Positions 46,501 to 58,925 of a stretch of DNA of 64,000 nt are shown here, one piece after another. Numbering within the stretch: the stretch's first letter is position 1; every line of letters begins with the position of its first letter. A program made the position numbers and the translations under genes. Source of the stretch: Trachythela sp. YZ-2020 (taxonomy: Eukaryota; Cnidaria; Anthozoa; Malacalcyonacea; Clavulariidae); assembly GCA_016169945.1 (NCBI GenBank), contig JADLSH010000140.1:248001-312000 (forward strand). Direction: 5' to 3'. Below the pieces are notes generated by a model, which saw only the letters and a program-made list of their open reading frames with translations, did no database searches and had not been told where the DNA came from.

Positions 46501-48604
46501 TGATTTACGAAAGGCTTTACAGTACAGTGTCAGCTGAGGACAAATGCACGTTGTTTGCAGATAGGAATTTTATAAATAGAAGAAATGTATCTGCTGACAC
46601 AAAACATTCTTATGCACAAAACAAGCAGATGTTTATGTTGGCAATGGAGGCAAGAGTGACTGCGGCTGCAATGAGTATTTTAGGAATGGAAGATATTAAC
46701 GATAAACCCTCTCAATCTGAAGAGTACAAGTTTCACGTAACAGACACAGCAGACAAACACTCAAAGAGAAAATATTTAAGACAGTTGGCTTCTTCTGTTG
46801 TGGATCAATTCATCCTAGATAAGCTGTCACCTGATTAAATCCTTTCTAAATTGCAAAAGTCTATTGAAGAGAATCGAATTGCAAAAAGTCTTCTACAACC
46901 TGATGGGCGATATTCATGTAGATTCCCTCCATGCAAGAAAACATTCAAGTAAGTTTGTGTCAAAAAATTTTGTATCAATCAGCACTTATTACTAGTATTT
47001 TGGATATTATTACTAAACTAAATTATATTTATTTAAACAATCGGCAATGGTCATCTGTATACTGAAAACTCCGTTCTGGCTATACATAAGTACAGTGGAA
47101 CCTCTATTAAGCGACCACCCTCGGAGATCGGCTTTGTGGCAGCTTAATAGAGGTGGTCGCTAAATAGAGGTACTCCAGTGGATCTTGGTGGATGTTAACA
47201 AACTTTGTTTATTAATAGACAGTAGCACTCGTCTTTTTTGGAAGACGTTTTTGCAATAGGAGCTATATCAATATCTCATCATGTTCCAGAGATATTTAGT
47301 ATATGTCACATAAACGAAAGAAATTTCGCTCAATAAAAATATACGTGGTCGTTTAACGGAGGTCAAATACAATGAAAAAGAGCAATTGGGACTGTCTAAA
47401 GGGTGGCCGCAGCCGTTTAATAGAGGTGGCCGCTTAATAGAGGGATATTTTATAGTATTTGTTTTAGAAATATTTTGGGACTTTAATACGTGACCGTTTA
47501 ATAGAGGGTGGCCGCTTGGTGGAGGACCGCTTAATAGAGGTTCAAATGTACTGTAAATAACATAACTTAGTAAAAGTTAGTACAAGCACACAGTTTAAGA
47601 AAATAAATGACAAAACAGAGTCCGAAAAATAACAACTTGAGAAATCTAAGATATAGATTAAAAGAAGAAAATAAACAGGAGTTTATTTCATCAGACTAAC
47701 TCGTATGATGATTTTGTAAAAAATCGAAATATCACAAACTCGTGTTTGTTTTCTTGTCTAAATCTGTATCTTGGATTTCTCAAGATGTTATTTCTCGGAC
47801 TCCGTTTTGTCATTTAGTAAAAGTTCTTATCTTAATATATTGTAGGTATTTTGGAAAATCAATGAAGAAGCATGAGGTCCAGTTCCACAATTTTCATGCA
47901 GATATGGAGGAAACAGACCCTGTCTCAGCAGAAGAGTCAGATGACATTTTTAATTACCAGTGTAACCTACTAAATCATGGTTTACTGTATGCAAACTTCC
48001 GTGATGCAATTTCAGAGGTGACGGGGGTGACGGAGAAAGAATTATTAGATGCTGGAAGTTCTTGTTGCTCCATTTCTACGCTGATGGAAGCAGTAGTACC
48101 AAGTATGCCCTTGAAGCTTTGTTTTTACAATTCCAGCAGCACGCACTCTTATCACCAAGACAAGCATACTTACAAAAGTGGAATCGAAGTGTCAATCGTC
48201 ATTCTTCCCCTGGCAAGAATGTTGCATTTGACCTGGACCTTGAACATGACAACAACCACTTGAAGGAAGCAATGCGCAAGTTGGGTCCCAACGTCTCAGA
48301 GAGTTCTGTATCAAGAATTTGTGGATCTCTGAAAATTGCAAGAGAAACAATTGAAAACATTTCTCGTGAATGCCAGGTGATGAAGAGGTCAGGAAAACAT
48401 TTTGTTGCCTCTGCAAAGAAAGACTATGACAAACTTGTTGGAAACCTTATTCACAACAAAGCATTCCTATTTTCAAGTGGGAGAAAGTATAAGAACTTTA
48501 ATGATTGTAAAAGGTCGGCACTCCACAATCTTAAGATGGCAGATATGTGCAAGTGGATTAATCAACATAAACATGAAATTAAAATTGGTAGAACAGCTCG
48601 ATGA
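43519..48604 (+). pseudogene. Transposase-like (DUF6589-type) gene, six exons, broken
   Basis: Exons by GT/AG and frame: 43519-43952, 44304-44823, 45020-45640, 45912-46175, 46500-46948, 47846-48604, about 1,015 codons. Start ATG 43519 precedes the ANTCIVC zinc-ribbon Cys pair; a second pair is YICNNC. Candidate DDE residues: Asp of VIDNFDIF (45313), Asp of GDQLT (47-49 of 46000), Glu of DLEHDNN (48242). Exons 5-6 join to form a C2H2-like CRFPPCKKTF...H...H finger. Lesions: TGA at 43672, frameshift near 43825, frameshift at the A7 run 44347-44353, TAG as the last codon of exon 3 (45638-45640), TAA at 46836, frameshift at the G5 run 48023-48027. Exon phases agree, so the model is sound though the protein is dead. 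Confidence 0.82.
47093..47553. mobile_element. TA-flanked MITE inside transposase intron 5, 461 bp
   Basis: Ends cagtggaacctctattaagcg and its inverted counterpart; ta at 47091-47092 and 47554-47555. Several internal copies of a ccgcttaatagaggtgg motif. The termini look like pogo/Tigger-type MITEs (inference). No coding capacity. Confidence 0.8.
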
Positions 48605-48726
48605 GCTCATAGAGTAATTATTATAAGGGCCTTTTGAAATTCATTTGAAAAAATAAATTAGATCTGGGTATGAGCAAATTATTTGTACTCACCATAATGT
48701 TGTCACATCCACCAAGATAATACAGT

Positions 48727-50679
48727 TTAGGTTTCATCGACATTGCATATGACAGAGTCAAGAAATGAAGGATATGAGGCTTCCACTTCAACAAATGATT
48801 GTTCTGACTCTGAGAATGTTTCCATATAACAGTTTGAGTGATTGATTAAACTTAAAAAAGAATCATCATTTAAAACATCACCCCATTCATTGTGGTAACT
48901 GTCAACATTATCATCACCATCGTCGTCATCATCATCATAACAATCCATCAATTGAACATCATTGAAAATACTACTGATAATATTCAAAATCATTTTTGCA
49001 TGTGACTGTCTCCAAATGTCAACATGTTTCATTACATCTTCCTGACTGAACAATAAGTGACAATTATCTACAACTTGAGATACTTGCTCACTTTCAAATT
49101 GCATGAGAGCGGTAGCAGATATTACAGATGTTGAACTACTGGATTTTGTGGCAATATTTTTTGCCATTGAAGTGAGTTTTTCAAGAAGTAATGTTTTTTG
49201 AGCATCTGTTACTTTGCGTACTTTGTTGGGGATTTCATTTGTGTCGATATTTTTATCTCCTATAGGGATTTTTAACTGAACATTACAATGACCATCCGAA
49301 CATGAAAAACTTTCTCTACAAACATCACAACAAAGGTGTCCAGTTGGACTATCCGATCCAACAACTGAGCTGTGGTCAAAATGACGTAATAATTCCTGCC
49401 GCCTACATGAAGTTCCTTTGATGTATAATCTCATAGCTTCATTTGCAGCTCTTATTGTAATACCATTATATAACAATATTGCACAGCTCTGCTGCCCTTG
49501 CCGCCCACACCGTCCACTTTCCTGCACATATGCTTCCACTGTGCTGGAGGGACCAAAATGAATCACTCTAGTGACATTCTTACAGTTAACACCCATGCCA
49601 TATGCTATAGTCGCAACAAGAATTCGTAGATGAGAATCAGACTCAGAAAACATATCCATTACATGTTGTTTAACACACTGAGGAGTATTAGAATGCAGCA
49701 TTTCAGCCATTCGATTTCTTGGATCTTTAATACTTCCAAGATAGATCAAATCACCAAGTTCTAAATTAAAAATGTTATAAATCACCGAGCATTGCTTTAT
49801 TGTTTGACAGTAAATAATTGTCCTTTTAGTATTTAAAGATTTTGATTTAATTTCATCTGCCAAATAACGAAAGTTGTCAACAATGGGCGTAGAATTATCA
49901 ATTTTCTGAACGACAAATGTCACATTCGGTCTGTTAGGACTTTCCACTAGCTCAACTGGTGACTTCATCTCAAGCATTTCAAAGATCTGATCCCTTGTTT
50001 GTCTTGTTGCTGTGGCTGTTAATGCTAGAAAAGGTGTTCCTGCTGCAACAAGTGACCTTAATTCATTCAGCCTGCTGTACCATATGCGAAATGCCGACTT
50101 TTTCTTATTGCTAGATGTCAATCCCCAGTGGGTTATGCAATGAGCTTCATCAACGCATACACCAATTAGCCGTTCTTTGTATGTTTTGCTTGCCAACATT
50201 TGTCTCCATCTATTATTACACAGGCTGGATTCAGGAGATACAAAAACAAAAGTATATTCACCATTCTCAATCGCACGAAGAACGTCTTCTGTTTGATTGT
50301 TGCCGATGTATGCGGCTTTCAACCCGATCGAGTTTAGACGAGCAATTTGATCCTCCATAAGGGCGATCAAGGGACAAATTACAACTATAACAGCATCTTT
50401 TCGCCGGCAACTCTGTGGGTCTGTTCGAGCTAGCAACTTTTCGACCAACGGTGCCATCTGAAAAATTAACGACTTGCCAGATCCGGTCGGTAAACTGACA
50501 AATACATCTCTTCCGTTTAAAAAATGTAAAAGACCATCAAATTGATTAGTTGATAATTTGTTTACACCAAATATCTCCTTTATTTCGTCAACACAACGAC
50601 TTAAATCATCTTCCGATAAGCTTTTATTCTCGGCATCGGCTCCCTCTGAATCCGCCATATTGTTTTTGAATGTTTGCAT
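48727..50679 (-). CDS. RecQ-family ATP-dependent DNA helicase of the transposon, 650 aa, intact
   Basis: A single open frame from ATG 50679 (alternative ATG 50658, residue 8) to the stop at 48727. SF2/RecQ motifs in order: FDGLLHFLNGRDVF (motif 0 region), LPTGSGKS (Walker A, 63-70), CPLIALMEDQ (Ia), DEAHC (II, 177-181), the aromatic loop HCITHWG, LTATAT (III), IIYCQT (IV), VATIAYGMGVNCKNVTRVIH (V), VQESGRCGRQG (VI, 385-395), then the RecQ-Ct zinc region C-R-R-QELLRHF...LCCDVC (425-454). The loop after HCITHWG carries a KKK-rich insertion rather than the usual HDFR. The acidic tail has DDDDDDGDD near the C-terminus. It would unwind DNA 3' to 5', presumably at the element's ends or repair forks. 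All key residues are present; nothing is truncated. It lies tail to tail with the broken transposase. Confidence 0.93.
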   Translation of the reverse strand: MQTFKNNMADSEGADAENKSLSEDDLSRCVDEIKEIFGVNKLSTNQFDGLLHFLNGRDVFVSLPTGSGKSLIFQMAPLVEKLLARTDPQSCRRKDAVIVVICPLIALMEDQIARLNSIGLKAAYIGNNQTEDVLRAIENGEYTFVFVSPESSLCNNRWRQMLASKTYKERLIGVCVDEAHCITHWGLTSSNKKKSAFRIWYSRLNELRSLVAAGTPFLALTATATRQTRDQIFEMLEMKSPVELVESPNRPNVTFVVQKIDNSTPIVDNFRYLADEIKSKSLNTKRTIIYCQTIKQCSVIYNIFNLELGDLIYLGSIKDPRNRMAEMLHSNTPQCVKQHVMDMFSESDSHLRILVATIAYGMGVNCKNVTRVIHFGPSSTVEAYVQESGRCGRQGQQSCAILLYNGITIRAANEAMRLYIKGTSCRRQELLRHFDHSSVVGSDSPTGHLCCDVCRESFSCSDGHCNVQLKIPIGDKNIDTNEIPNKVRKVTDAQKTLLLEKLTSMAKNIATKSSSSTSVISATALMQFESEQVSQVVDNCHLLFSQEDVMKHVDIWRQSHAKMILNIISSIFNDVQLMDCYDDDDDDGDDNVDSYHNEWGDVLNDDSFLSLINHSNCYMETFSESEQSFVEVEASYPSFLDSVICNVDET

Positions 50680-50747
50680 AATATTCGCATAATTAGTTTT
50701 TAATTTACATAATTATTGGTTCAGCCAATAAGATAACGTATTTTTGA

Positions 50748-50885
50748 TTAATTAATTCTGCCGAGATTCACGGCAAAATACGTCATCAGTATGGAATTTG
50801 TGACCTCGGCGCGCAGACTCTATTTATCGCGTTTCCCCCTCACAGTGGGATAAGCGATATAAATAGATTCTGTATTCGCAGGCTA
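50748..50885. repeat. Right terminal inverted repeat, 138 bp
   Basis: Perfect inverse of 43291-43428. It begins about 70 bp upstream of the helicase start, so the helicase promoter must lie in or next to it. Confidence 0.95.
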
Positions 50886-53100
50886 GGTTGTAATCTAATC
50901 ATCACTAAATTCAATATTTTGTAAATGCGTTATATAAGATCTCATAATATGAATCAGCTAAAAATGGCAGAGGTGTTAAGTTGATGAATATTTAAGAGTT
51001 ACACTGCTAACATTTTGAAAGTTGTCCTTAGACCACTAGTTATATATTCATTGAAAGAATTCTAAAACAAAATTACTATATCAACGATTTTGGTTCACAT
51101 CTCCTTCATTTACATGCAAGCTATACTTGGTACTTCTTGACTCATACAGGGTGTATAAAAAAAACCTGAACAAAATTGAAATTGCTCTCAACTTCGCGAA
51201 GCGGCTCCAGGTACGAAGTTTTTTGTTAATATATATTGTTTGGGTATTTATAATGTAGAATTAACTAAAAAATTCTGAAAGTTTCATTTTTCAAAACCCA
51301 GGGGGGGTGTCTTGTCCAACAGATAAAAAATGGCTTGCGCACGAAATTTGAATGCTTAAAAGTTGTTTTGATTTAGTGGGTGGAAAATGTGTTGGGTGTT
51401 GCATTGCTGTTCAAAATTTCAGAAAATTTGCTTAAGTGTAAGCCCTTCAAAACGTCGCGTAAACTTTCATTTTTAAGTAAAAATCAGCTTTTGCATGCTT
51501 AATTTACGCCTATACTTAATTTGCATATTGTCTAGACAATATTTCAGTTCTAGACAATATTTCAATTTTAGACAATATTTCAATTTTGTTCAGTTTTTTT
51601 TATACACCCTGTATAACAGTGATTAAGCTGACGAGCCCACAAGAAGTCAGCGGCAGCTTGGAAATTACAATTTATGTTGCAGGAATGCTGTCTATTGCAC
51701 AAACATATCGTAAAAGGTGTGTTTGCTCAATGTTTGCTTGCGTCATAATCAAATATCACATCTGACCCATGAAATGCGGAACTAATCCAGCATCTTTCAT
51801 CGACACTTTTTATGGCAGTATATTAATGAATCTTCCCTTGATAACAAACATGATCTGCTGTACTACTTACGAAAATAATGGAGCAGAGCCTATTAAGCTT
51901 TATAACGCTATTAAGCTGAAAAATTCCCCAATTTGCTCCGTTGAATTATATTGCTCCTTCATGCATGCCAGACAATGTCACGCATTATATGCCCTTGTAC
52001 ATTAATGGGTCACTGTAACTCATTGAGCAACAAAGCGCCCTACTTTGCAGATGATCTTTCTTGTCAAAGTGAAACTGTCGTCGTCTTAACCGGTTAAACT
52101 AGATTACTTCCTCATGCCTCTTGTCTATTAATCCGTTTGGTCGCAATGCATCCTAACGCACCATATTTGTTATCTTACAGTGTGTCACGTTGATTACTAT
52201 TTAGTTGAATATTTATTTTATCGACCTAAAATTCACGCAGTTCTTGCAGCATTTGCATATTGTGTTTGAATAAGTGTGTTTGGGATAAGTAAAGGTAGAA
52301 AGAAAATTGGTAGACATAAGGAGAATTTCATGTACATTAAGAAAATTTTGCATGCACAATAAAGAAATGCATTGAATATGCTTGAATTTTAGAAAAGTTT
52401 GTTAAATTTTATGAAGTATCGGTGTTTTTACGAATTTTTCTCCTATTTAGAAAATGTATTCGCCCAATTTTATTGAAATAGGGATTTTTTCTTATAAAAT
52501 TCTTCTTGTACAATTTTCTCAAGAAAAATATTTCAAGATAGATTTTAAAAAAGGGATGTCCATAAAATAAGTTTCTTTCTGAAAGATATGATACTAATTG
52601 TTTGCTGTTAAAAGAAATAGATTTCATTGCTTATACGCATAGAAATAATAAATATAAAATGCGTGGTAGTACTTGATCACGAATCATGTCCCCATTTTTT
52701 TATTTGCGCTCTTGCCCTTATAAATCCACTATATAGAATTTAACCAGGAGTGAAAACTACAAAGTATACACAAAGCAAAAACTAAGTTTTCATCGTCGCA
52801 AAAAGAAACAACATTCCCTAGTTTTCTTCTCAAGTTTCAGGGTATTTTTTCCTTGCAAACAACTAGACATAACCAGTTACATAAAAAGTTTTTATATCTT
52901 CAAGCTGCTCTATATATTCACTGTTTGAAATACTTCAGACCTAGTAAACACAAGCTAAATGCAAGTCCAGAGAACTGCATTTCCTCAGTTTTCGACAGCG
53001 ATTTTGTCAACGAATTGTCTTTAAATTGAATTATATACCAACGAATCTCAGGGGCTTAGATAGTCGATTCAAATAATGCAACGAGAGTCTAGATTAGCCA
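50886..53100. repeat. Direct duplication C, copy 2 (right part)
   Basis: Collinear with 24859-26428 except for the MITE at 51147-51611. It ends in a block B remnant (agagtctagattagcc near 53085) that is the empty site for the Polinton-like element. Confidence 0.8.
51147..51611. mobile_element. TA-flanked MITE, 465 bp (Tc1/mariner-like)
   Basis: Ends cagggtgtataaaaaaaac and the inverted complement, running about 38 bp; TA duplications at 51145-51146 and 51612-51613. The sister site near 25125 has a single TA. Short direct repeats (gacaatatttcaatttt) precede the right end. No transposase. Confidence 0.88.
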
Positions 53101-53593
53101 ATATCATTGCATTCGTTTTCATACTGGAAATGGACGCTCTTATTCATTTTAAAATGCAAAAATTTTATTGCGGGTTTTATGCCCTGGCTGACAATAGAAT
53201 GTTGACTTAGTCTCAGACCATCGTAGAATTGGTCCCTCGCATACTGTGTACATAATTTTGTTCACAGTAAATGAGCAATCCAAAAGCATCAACGAATTCT
53301 ACGTGAAATTCTATACAAAGATAACCTAGTCTGTCCTTTTCAATAAAATCCTGACAACATATTAGGACTTCAACATCCTTAACAAACAATTTCTCATATA
53401 AACCAATTTCTGAAAGACTTACGTTGCTACAGAACATTTTGTAAACAGAAAATTTCCATTTTAAATCTCCACCGCGCCTACGCCTAGCAAAGAAGGAAGC
53501 CTCGGATGTCGAGATATCTGAGAGGCTTTACCTACGCCATAACGCTTAGGGAAAAGCAAGTGAAAACCACCGATGGAAAATTCCTTTTTGAAG
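53101..53593. other. Non-coding; one unrecognised minus-strand frame
   Basis: A minus frame at 53213-53437 (74 codons) starts MFCSNVSLSEIG and has protein-like composition. A possible donor gtaagt sits 15 nt after its ATG, so it is more likely chance or an old exon. No domain is recognised and I do not call it. Confidence 0.4.
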
Positions 53594-56035
53594 AATGGCT
53601 CGAACAAATTATTATTGGGGATGTTCAGGGTTATTGTGGAGCATAGCTAATTTATTCTAAAGATTTCCACTGACCATGTTGGATCGCGTGCGCACCCTCT
53701 CTCTCCGCCCGGAATGAACGTCTCCCGACAAGAAAAAGTTCGTGCTCTCTTGCTTTGCCTTTGGCGATCAAAAACATCACAAGAATATATTTTGGTTTTG
53801 ATTAAATCGACGCTTTCCTACTCAAAAGACAACGCAGAAGGTATGTTGATTACAATTTTGTACTTTTGTTGTTGTTTTACGATAATAACAAGTTTGAAAA
53901 ATGTTTTTTTAACACGCAGCCTTAATTTTACTTGGCGAAAACACTATGTTGTTTACATTGTTTATGAAAAATATATGACACAATTGAGTCAACAAATCAA
54001 TGTGCTGCAGTGGAACGTGTTTTTTCAAAATTTGATGATTAAGAATATGTTCAAATCTTTTTGTTTAAACGTTTATTTTTCTACTTCTAAGGGTAGCTGA
54101 AATGCTGAACGTTTATTTTTCTACTTTAAGGGCAGCTGAAATGCTGAATACTGCATGAGTTTTTATAAAACAAAACAAATACAGTACAAATATTTGGTTC
54201 ATTTTTTCGCACTTTGTTCAGAATAGAGTTCATTCCATTGTAACTTCTGCTTAGTACGAAGTTCATATAAGTAAAGTCAGTTTATTTTTCCATTTGCACT
54301 ATTTTATAGCAAATTTTCTAACTTTTCTGGTATTTTTTTTAATTTTTAAATCGTCTTTACTCCTACGTTTATTTTGGCGCGAAAACGCGAGAGGTCCGCA
54401 TCGTGTGATACGGACCTCGGAAGCAGCCAATCAGGAGGCTTGAATTTAGTTACGGATCTGGAGTTACGGACTTAAAAAAAAATATATATCTCGCTCTTCA
54501 TCATCATTTTTTACCTATCTAATGGCAGACGATTTACTCTTTAACGGAAACGGTTGGCCATTAATGGCCATTAATACTCCAACAAAAGACAATTCCAGAA
54601 GAACGTGAGGAGGAATCGTCAGTATAACACAATGCATTGCGCTGGATTTTTTTCGAAGTCAAAATTTTTGGCAAGAACGGCCAGAAAATCGATGATTTTA
54701 TTTAGTATTTTCTCTTTGAAAATCACTAATTTTAAAGGTACGTGTTGAAGTTATTGTAGTATGTACATGATATTTCACGGTTTTAATTTTGGTTTCCTTC
54801 TACGATGTGCTTTAGTTATATTAATTAACTTATGTATTGACCTAATTTTCGGGTTACTACTCAAGGTGTAAAAATAGCTTTGAAATATGCTGTTGTTTTT
54901 TAAACTTTTTCATGGGGAAGGTTAATAAAAATAACATCACTGTATTCATGAAGAGCTTCTCTATCCATCGATACCAATAAATAAAAAAACTCTCCACAAA
55001 CCAACCAGGGATCACATTTTGAAAATGGGGTATTTTGTGGCATTCAAGTTGCTAATTAAAATGTGCAATTAGATCGCTCTGCTTCGATTAGTGATTTGTT
55101 CAAAAACCATACGCACATAAATTTTGTGTTTCTAAGGACAAATATATATGAATTGCCAATTAATAGTGAAGAGAAATGTCTTTATTAGGGTCTATACACA
55201 GAATGCACAATATCAATCGTATTACATAGCTACTATGTAAACAACTCTTTGAGCTTGGTAGTTAAAAAAGGGTAATTTTAACCTAAGGATGTCAACTGAG
55301 ATGTTTTTCTCCTTTCCTTATATTGTAGACAAAGCACTACTACAGTGGTAAAAGTCAAGTTTATGGGATAGAACATTCCTTGTCTGAAAACTATTATATT
55401 ACTAATCTAGCATTACCTAATTTAGATAACCTTGGATTAATGATCCAAGCACATTATATACTAAAATACACCGGTAAATAATAAAACACACACCCAATTT
55501 CTGGGAGAACGGGTTCGAGGTGAAGACTTTAGAGAACCAATATTTATACTCTGGTCAACCCAAAGACTCATTCTAGCTTTATGTTTTCATCCCGCGGGGG
55601 TATACACGAGACCCGCTAGGAGAGACTGAATGCCCTAGGGGTAAAACCCCCGATAAAGCCCTGTCATCAAGGTAGCGACTCCCTCCGACATTACCTGAAC
55701 CAAAGTGTGATAATCCCCCTGGACAGTCCTTACGATTCGACTGATCATATTTCCACGAAATAATCTGAGTCTGTGGGCAATGAAGGTGACCATTTGGAAC
55801 ACTTCAACCCCGAACCAAAAGCTTTATTCAACATCAACAAGTTTAGATATATACAACATGATCATTCACAGCAATAAAATTGTTCGGTTTTTCCTCCTGG
55901 ATTAATTATCCAGCATAACTAAAGCGAGAACATATCCAGCATAACAATAAAGCAAGAACATTTCCAGCAATAGAATTGTTCGTTTCTTCCTCTTGGATTA
56001 CCCTGCATGAAAATAACTATTTAATGAGATAGATT
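53594..56035. repeat. Long segmental duplication, copy 2 (first part)
   Basis: Direct match to 10310-12745. It includes the conserved tccgtatc palindrome (54391-54419) and the 55500-55800 segment. A plus frame at 53714-54100 overlaps sequence whose copy-1 frame is shorter and shifted, so no gene is called. Confidence 0.85.
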
Positions 56036-58925
56036 TTTTTATTTTTTTTTATTAATGGTTTATTTGCATATTATCGCATTAAAAATGAATTACAATATGC
56101 TTACATGGAAATATACTAAAATTTACAAGAATATTAAAATATGAAATACTATATCTAATATGAATATTAAAACCTAATATAAGAGTTAAGACCATTAAGG
56201 CCTATACGTCAGCTTGATTGTAGCACATTGCCGGGATAAAACTGTTCTTAAACCTCTCAGTTCTACATTTGGGAAGCGATAGTTGACTATTATTTCTCAA
56301 ACTCCGTCCATGGACATTTCCGCGAGTTGACGGCAACAAATGATACAGTTTCGAGCAGGGCTTAGTAATCTTTTGCAAGGTATTCTGACATATTGATTGC
56401 CTTCTATCATCAAGGCGGGAACAACGACTGATAGATAAGGCTTCCGCATAATCAGTGAAAGGATACAGAATTCGCAGAGCACGTTTCTGCACCCGTTCAA
56501 TTTTGTTGGAGAGATATTGAGGTAGGCTGGTATGCCACACTGCACAAACATATTCCCAAACAGATCTGATTAAGGCGTTATAGATTGAGAGCAAGTCAGC
56601 GGATGGAATTCCAGATCGACGCAACACCCGAAGGATGTAAAGGCGTTTCGACGCTTTTTTTTACGACAATTGCAACGTTATCATTCAATTTAAGGTGATT
56701 ATTAATAGTCAATCCCAAAATCTTGAAAGATGTAACCAGTTCCAATTGTTGATCATTAATATATAATGGAGTATAGTCATCATTATGTCGTAAAAATCTG
56801 ATAACCATTTTCTTGCATTTTAACCCATTCAGTTTCATATCATTCTCACATGCCCATTGTTGGAGTTCATTAAGTTCAATTTGTAATCGCGATTCCTCAT
56901 TTCCTTTAATAACTTCAGAAATCGTTACATCGTCAACGTATTTCCAATGGGAGGAGTTTAGGGACTTCATTTTCAGATCATTAATCATAACTAAGAACAA
57001 GATAGGGCCAAGTTTTGTTCCTTGAGGAACACCGCCATTTACATAAGCCCACTCGGAGCGAGACTCTTTAATCTTCACCGCCTGACGACGATTTGAAAGA
57101 AAATCACATATCCATGGGATCAAGCATCTCCTTACTCCAAGGGCTATGAGTTTCGCAATCAAAATGTTATGATTAATTCTGTCAAAAGCTTTGGAAAAGT
57201 CCAACAAACAGATACGTAGATACCGTTTTGGGCTATCCAGTGCCTGCAACCAGTTGTTAATCATGTCAATAAGGGAGAATGTTGTAGAAGATCCCCTTAA
57301 GCTACCAAACTGCTTCGGATCGATTTTGTCTTTGACATCATCAATCATCCAGGTAACAACAAAGTCTTCCAAAACTTTTGACAGAGTGGCAGTGAGGGCA
57401 ATCGGACGGGTCTCATCCTCACACGTTATCGGTTGGGCTTTGGGAATTGGGACGATGTTAGCATCTTTCCAAGGTATAGGGAATTCAGAGTACGATAAAG
57501 ACTTCTTGAAGATTTTGGCTACCGGATCTGCTAACTCTTGAGCATATTGACTAAGCACTCGATTAGGAATACAATCAGGGCCGTTGGATTTAAATGCCTT
57601 TATTTTGAGCAGCTTAGAACAGACCTGTGCGATTGAGATAGATGGTGGGGATTCGGGAGCTGGCTTCGCCACTGGGCAAAGTACCAAGATCGAGTGGAGG
57701 AAGGACAGCACTGGCTGATAAGAAGTGCTCATTTAGTTTACCACACAACCCAAGATCGGACATTGGTACCCCATCACCGGTAATTACAAAGTTAGGCGCT
57801 GACTTTTCCCTACCGGTGATCTGTTTAATGTAATCCCACCATTGCTTTGGGTTCCTATTTTTTAGATTCTGAATCTTCCTGGCGTAATACGTACGCTTTT
57901 GTGATGAAATCTCTCTTTGTATCTTATCCCTATGGTGTAGCCAAACTGCACGATCGCCGCTGTGGAATGCACGCTGTCTTTGAAGAATCATCTGTTTCAA
58001 CATTGGCGTCATCCATGGTTTGTCAGTTGCATGAATTTTAATAGTTTTTGTAGGGAAAAAGAGGTCAATGCCGGAGTTAAGTTCAGATGTGAAAGAAGAA
58101 GCCAAAGCGGTGGCAGAATCGGGATGCTGAACATCAGAAAACCATACGTGGTCACTACACCATCTTCGAAACGCCGCACACGATTACTCGGTGAAACGAC
58201 GCACCTTACGTTTTGTTATTCCTTTCTTTACCAAACCAGCAGCACTGTCGGTATTTCTACTCCAATTGATAACATGATGATCAGATCTGCCTAAAGGTGC
58301 AGTTACCGTAGGGGTGCTGTAGAAGTGGGACATATTAGTTATTATTAAGTCCAATATGTTATTGCCACGCGTTGGTTCCCGAACCACTTGCTTTAGATTA
58401 TGACTGGAAAGAAGGTCAGCAACATTTAACATATTAAAGTCTCCAGTGATTACAATGCCACAGTCCGGAAATGCTGAACAAAACTGATCTAGACTATCAA
58501 TGATATATTCTATCAAGTCTGATCCTTCCTGCGCAGAAATACCCGGGGGACTGTAGACAACTCCCAACATTATGCCTGACAAAGGGCGAGGAAGGCGAGT
58601 TGGGCGAAGCCAGATCCACAAGCATTCAAACGCTGCATTTTCAAGATCTAGCATTCTTTTACTGGGAATATCTGATGATATATAAGCGCAAACACCGCCA
58701 CCTCGACCAGAGGCTCTGTCCTTTCGGTAGACGTTAAAACCCTCGATAGAGAGTAAATCATTATCAATGTCCTCACTTAACCAAGACTCTGTAATAGCTA
58801 TAACATTTGTAGGTTGGAAAGATATGCGCGCAGAGAGTTCATCAATCTTCGGTAATAATGAGCGAACATTCATCAAACTAAACCGGGGAAACATTATTTT
58901 TTTCATTTTGGAATAATAGCTCTAT
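56036..58925 (-). mobile_element. CR1-like non-LTR retrotransposon, 5' truncated
   Basis: Inserted within aatgagatagat...cgtccattag; the sister copy near 12745 reads straight through. Its 3' end lies at the left with an A-rich tail (complement of ttttttatttttttttatt). It carries ORF2 only: endonuclease, then reverse transcriptase. ORF1 and 5' UTR are missing. Confidence 0.88.
56202..58906 (-). pseudogene. ORF2 of the CR1-like LINE: APE endonuclease plus reverse transcriptase, broken
   Basis: Endonuclease (58906-58184): MNVRSLLPKIDEL, ITESWL, GRGGGVCAYI, GDFN and SDHHV blocks are all present, so the nicking active site looks complete. Linker with KPWMTPMLKQM. Reverse transcriptase (57732-56596): NGPDCIPNRVL, RPIALTATLSKVLE, LLDFSKAFDRINH (motif A Asp kept), GGVPQGTKLGP, then YVDD in place of YADD, a form known in CR1-like elements. 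C-terminal region 56627-56202. Three lesions: TAA at 58181-58183 in otherwise continuous frame, a frameshift near 57660-57690, and a frameshift at the eight-base A run 56655-56662. It would nick target DNA and copy LINE RNA if whole. Confidence 0.87.

Larger units (their letters stand above)
43291..50885. mobile_element. Helicase-bearing DNA transposon, 7,595 bp (Academ-like)
   Basis: Delimited by perfect 138-bp inverted repeats (43291-43428, 50748-50885; ends tagcctgcgaatac) and a 9-bp target duplication ggttgtaat (43282-43290, 50886-50894). The empty site is present once in the sister copy at 24859-24867. Inside are a six-exon transposase-like gene on plus (now broken) and a RecQ-type helicase on minus, arranged tail to tail with about 120 bp between. 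Transposase of the DUF6589 type together with an SF2 helicase fits the helicase lineage of the Academ superfamily (AcademH); the name rests on my recollection of that family and should be checked against its terminus and target rules. Confidence 0.85.

Noticed and set aside
53213..53437. 74-codon minus-strand ORF, considered as an LRR or TIR-domain exon
   Set aside because: No LRR spacing and no TIR motifs, and splice context does not frame it.
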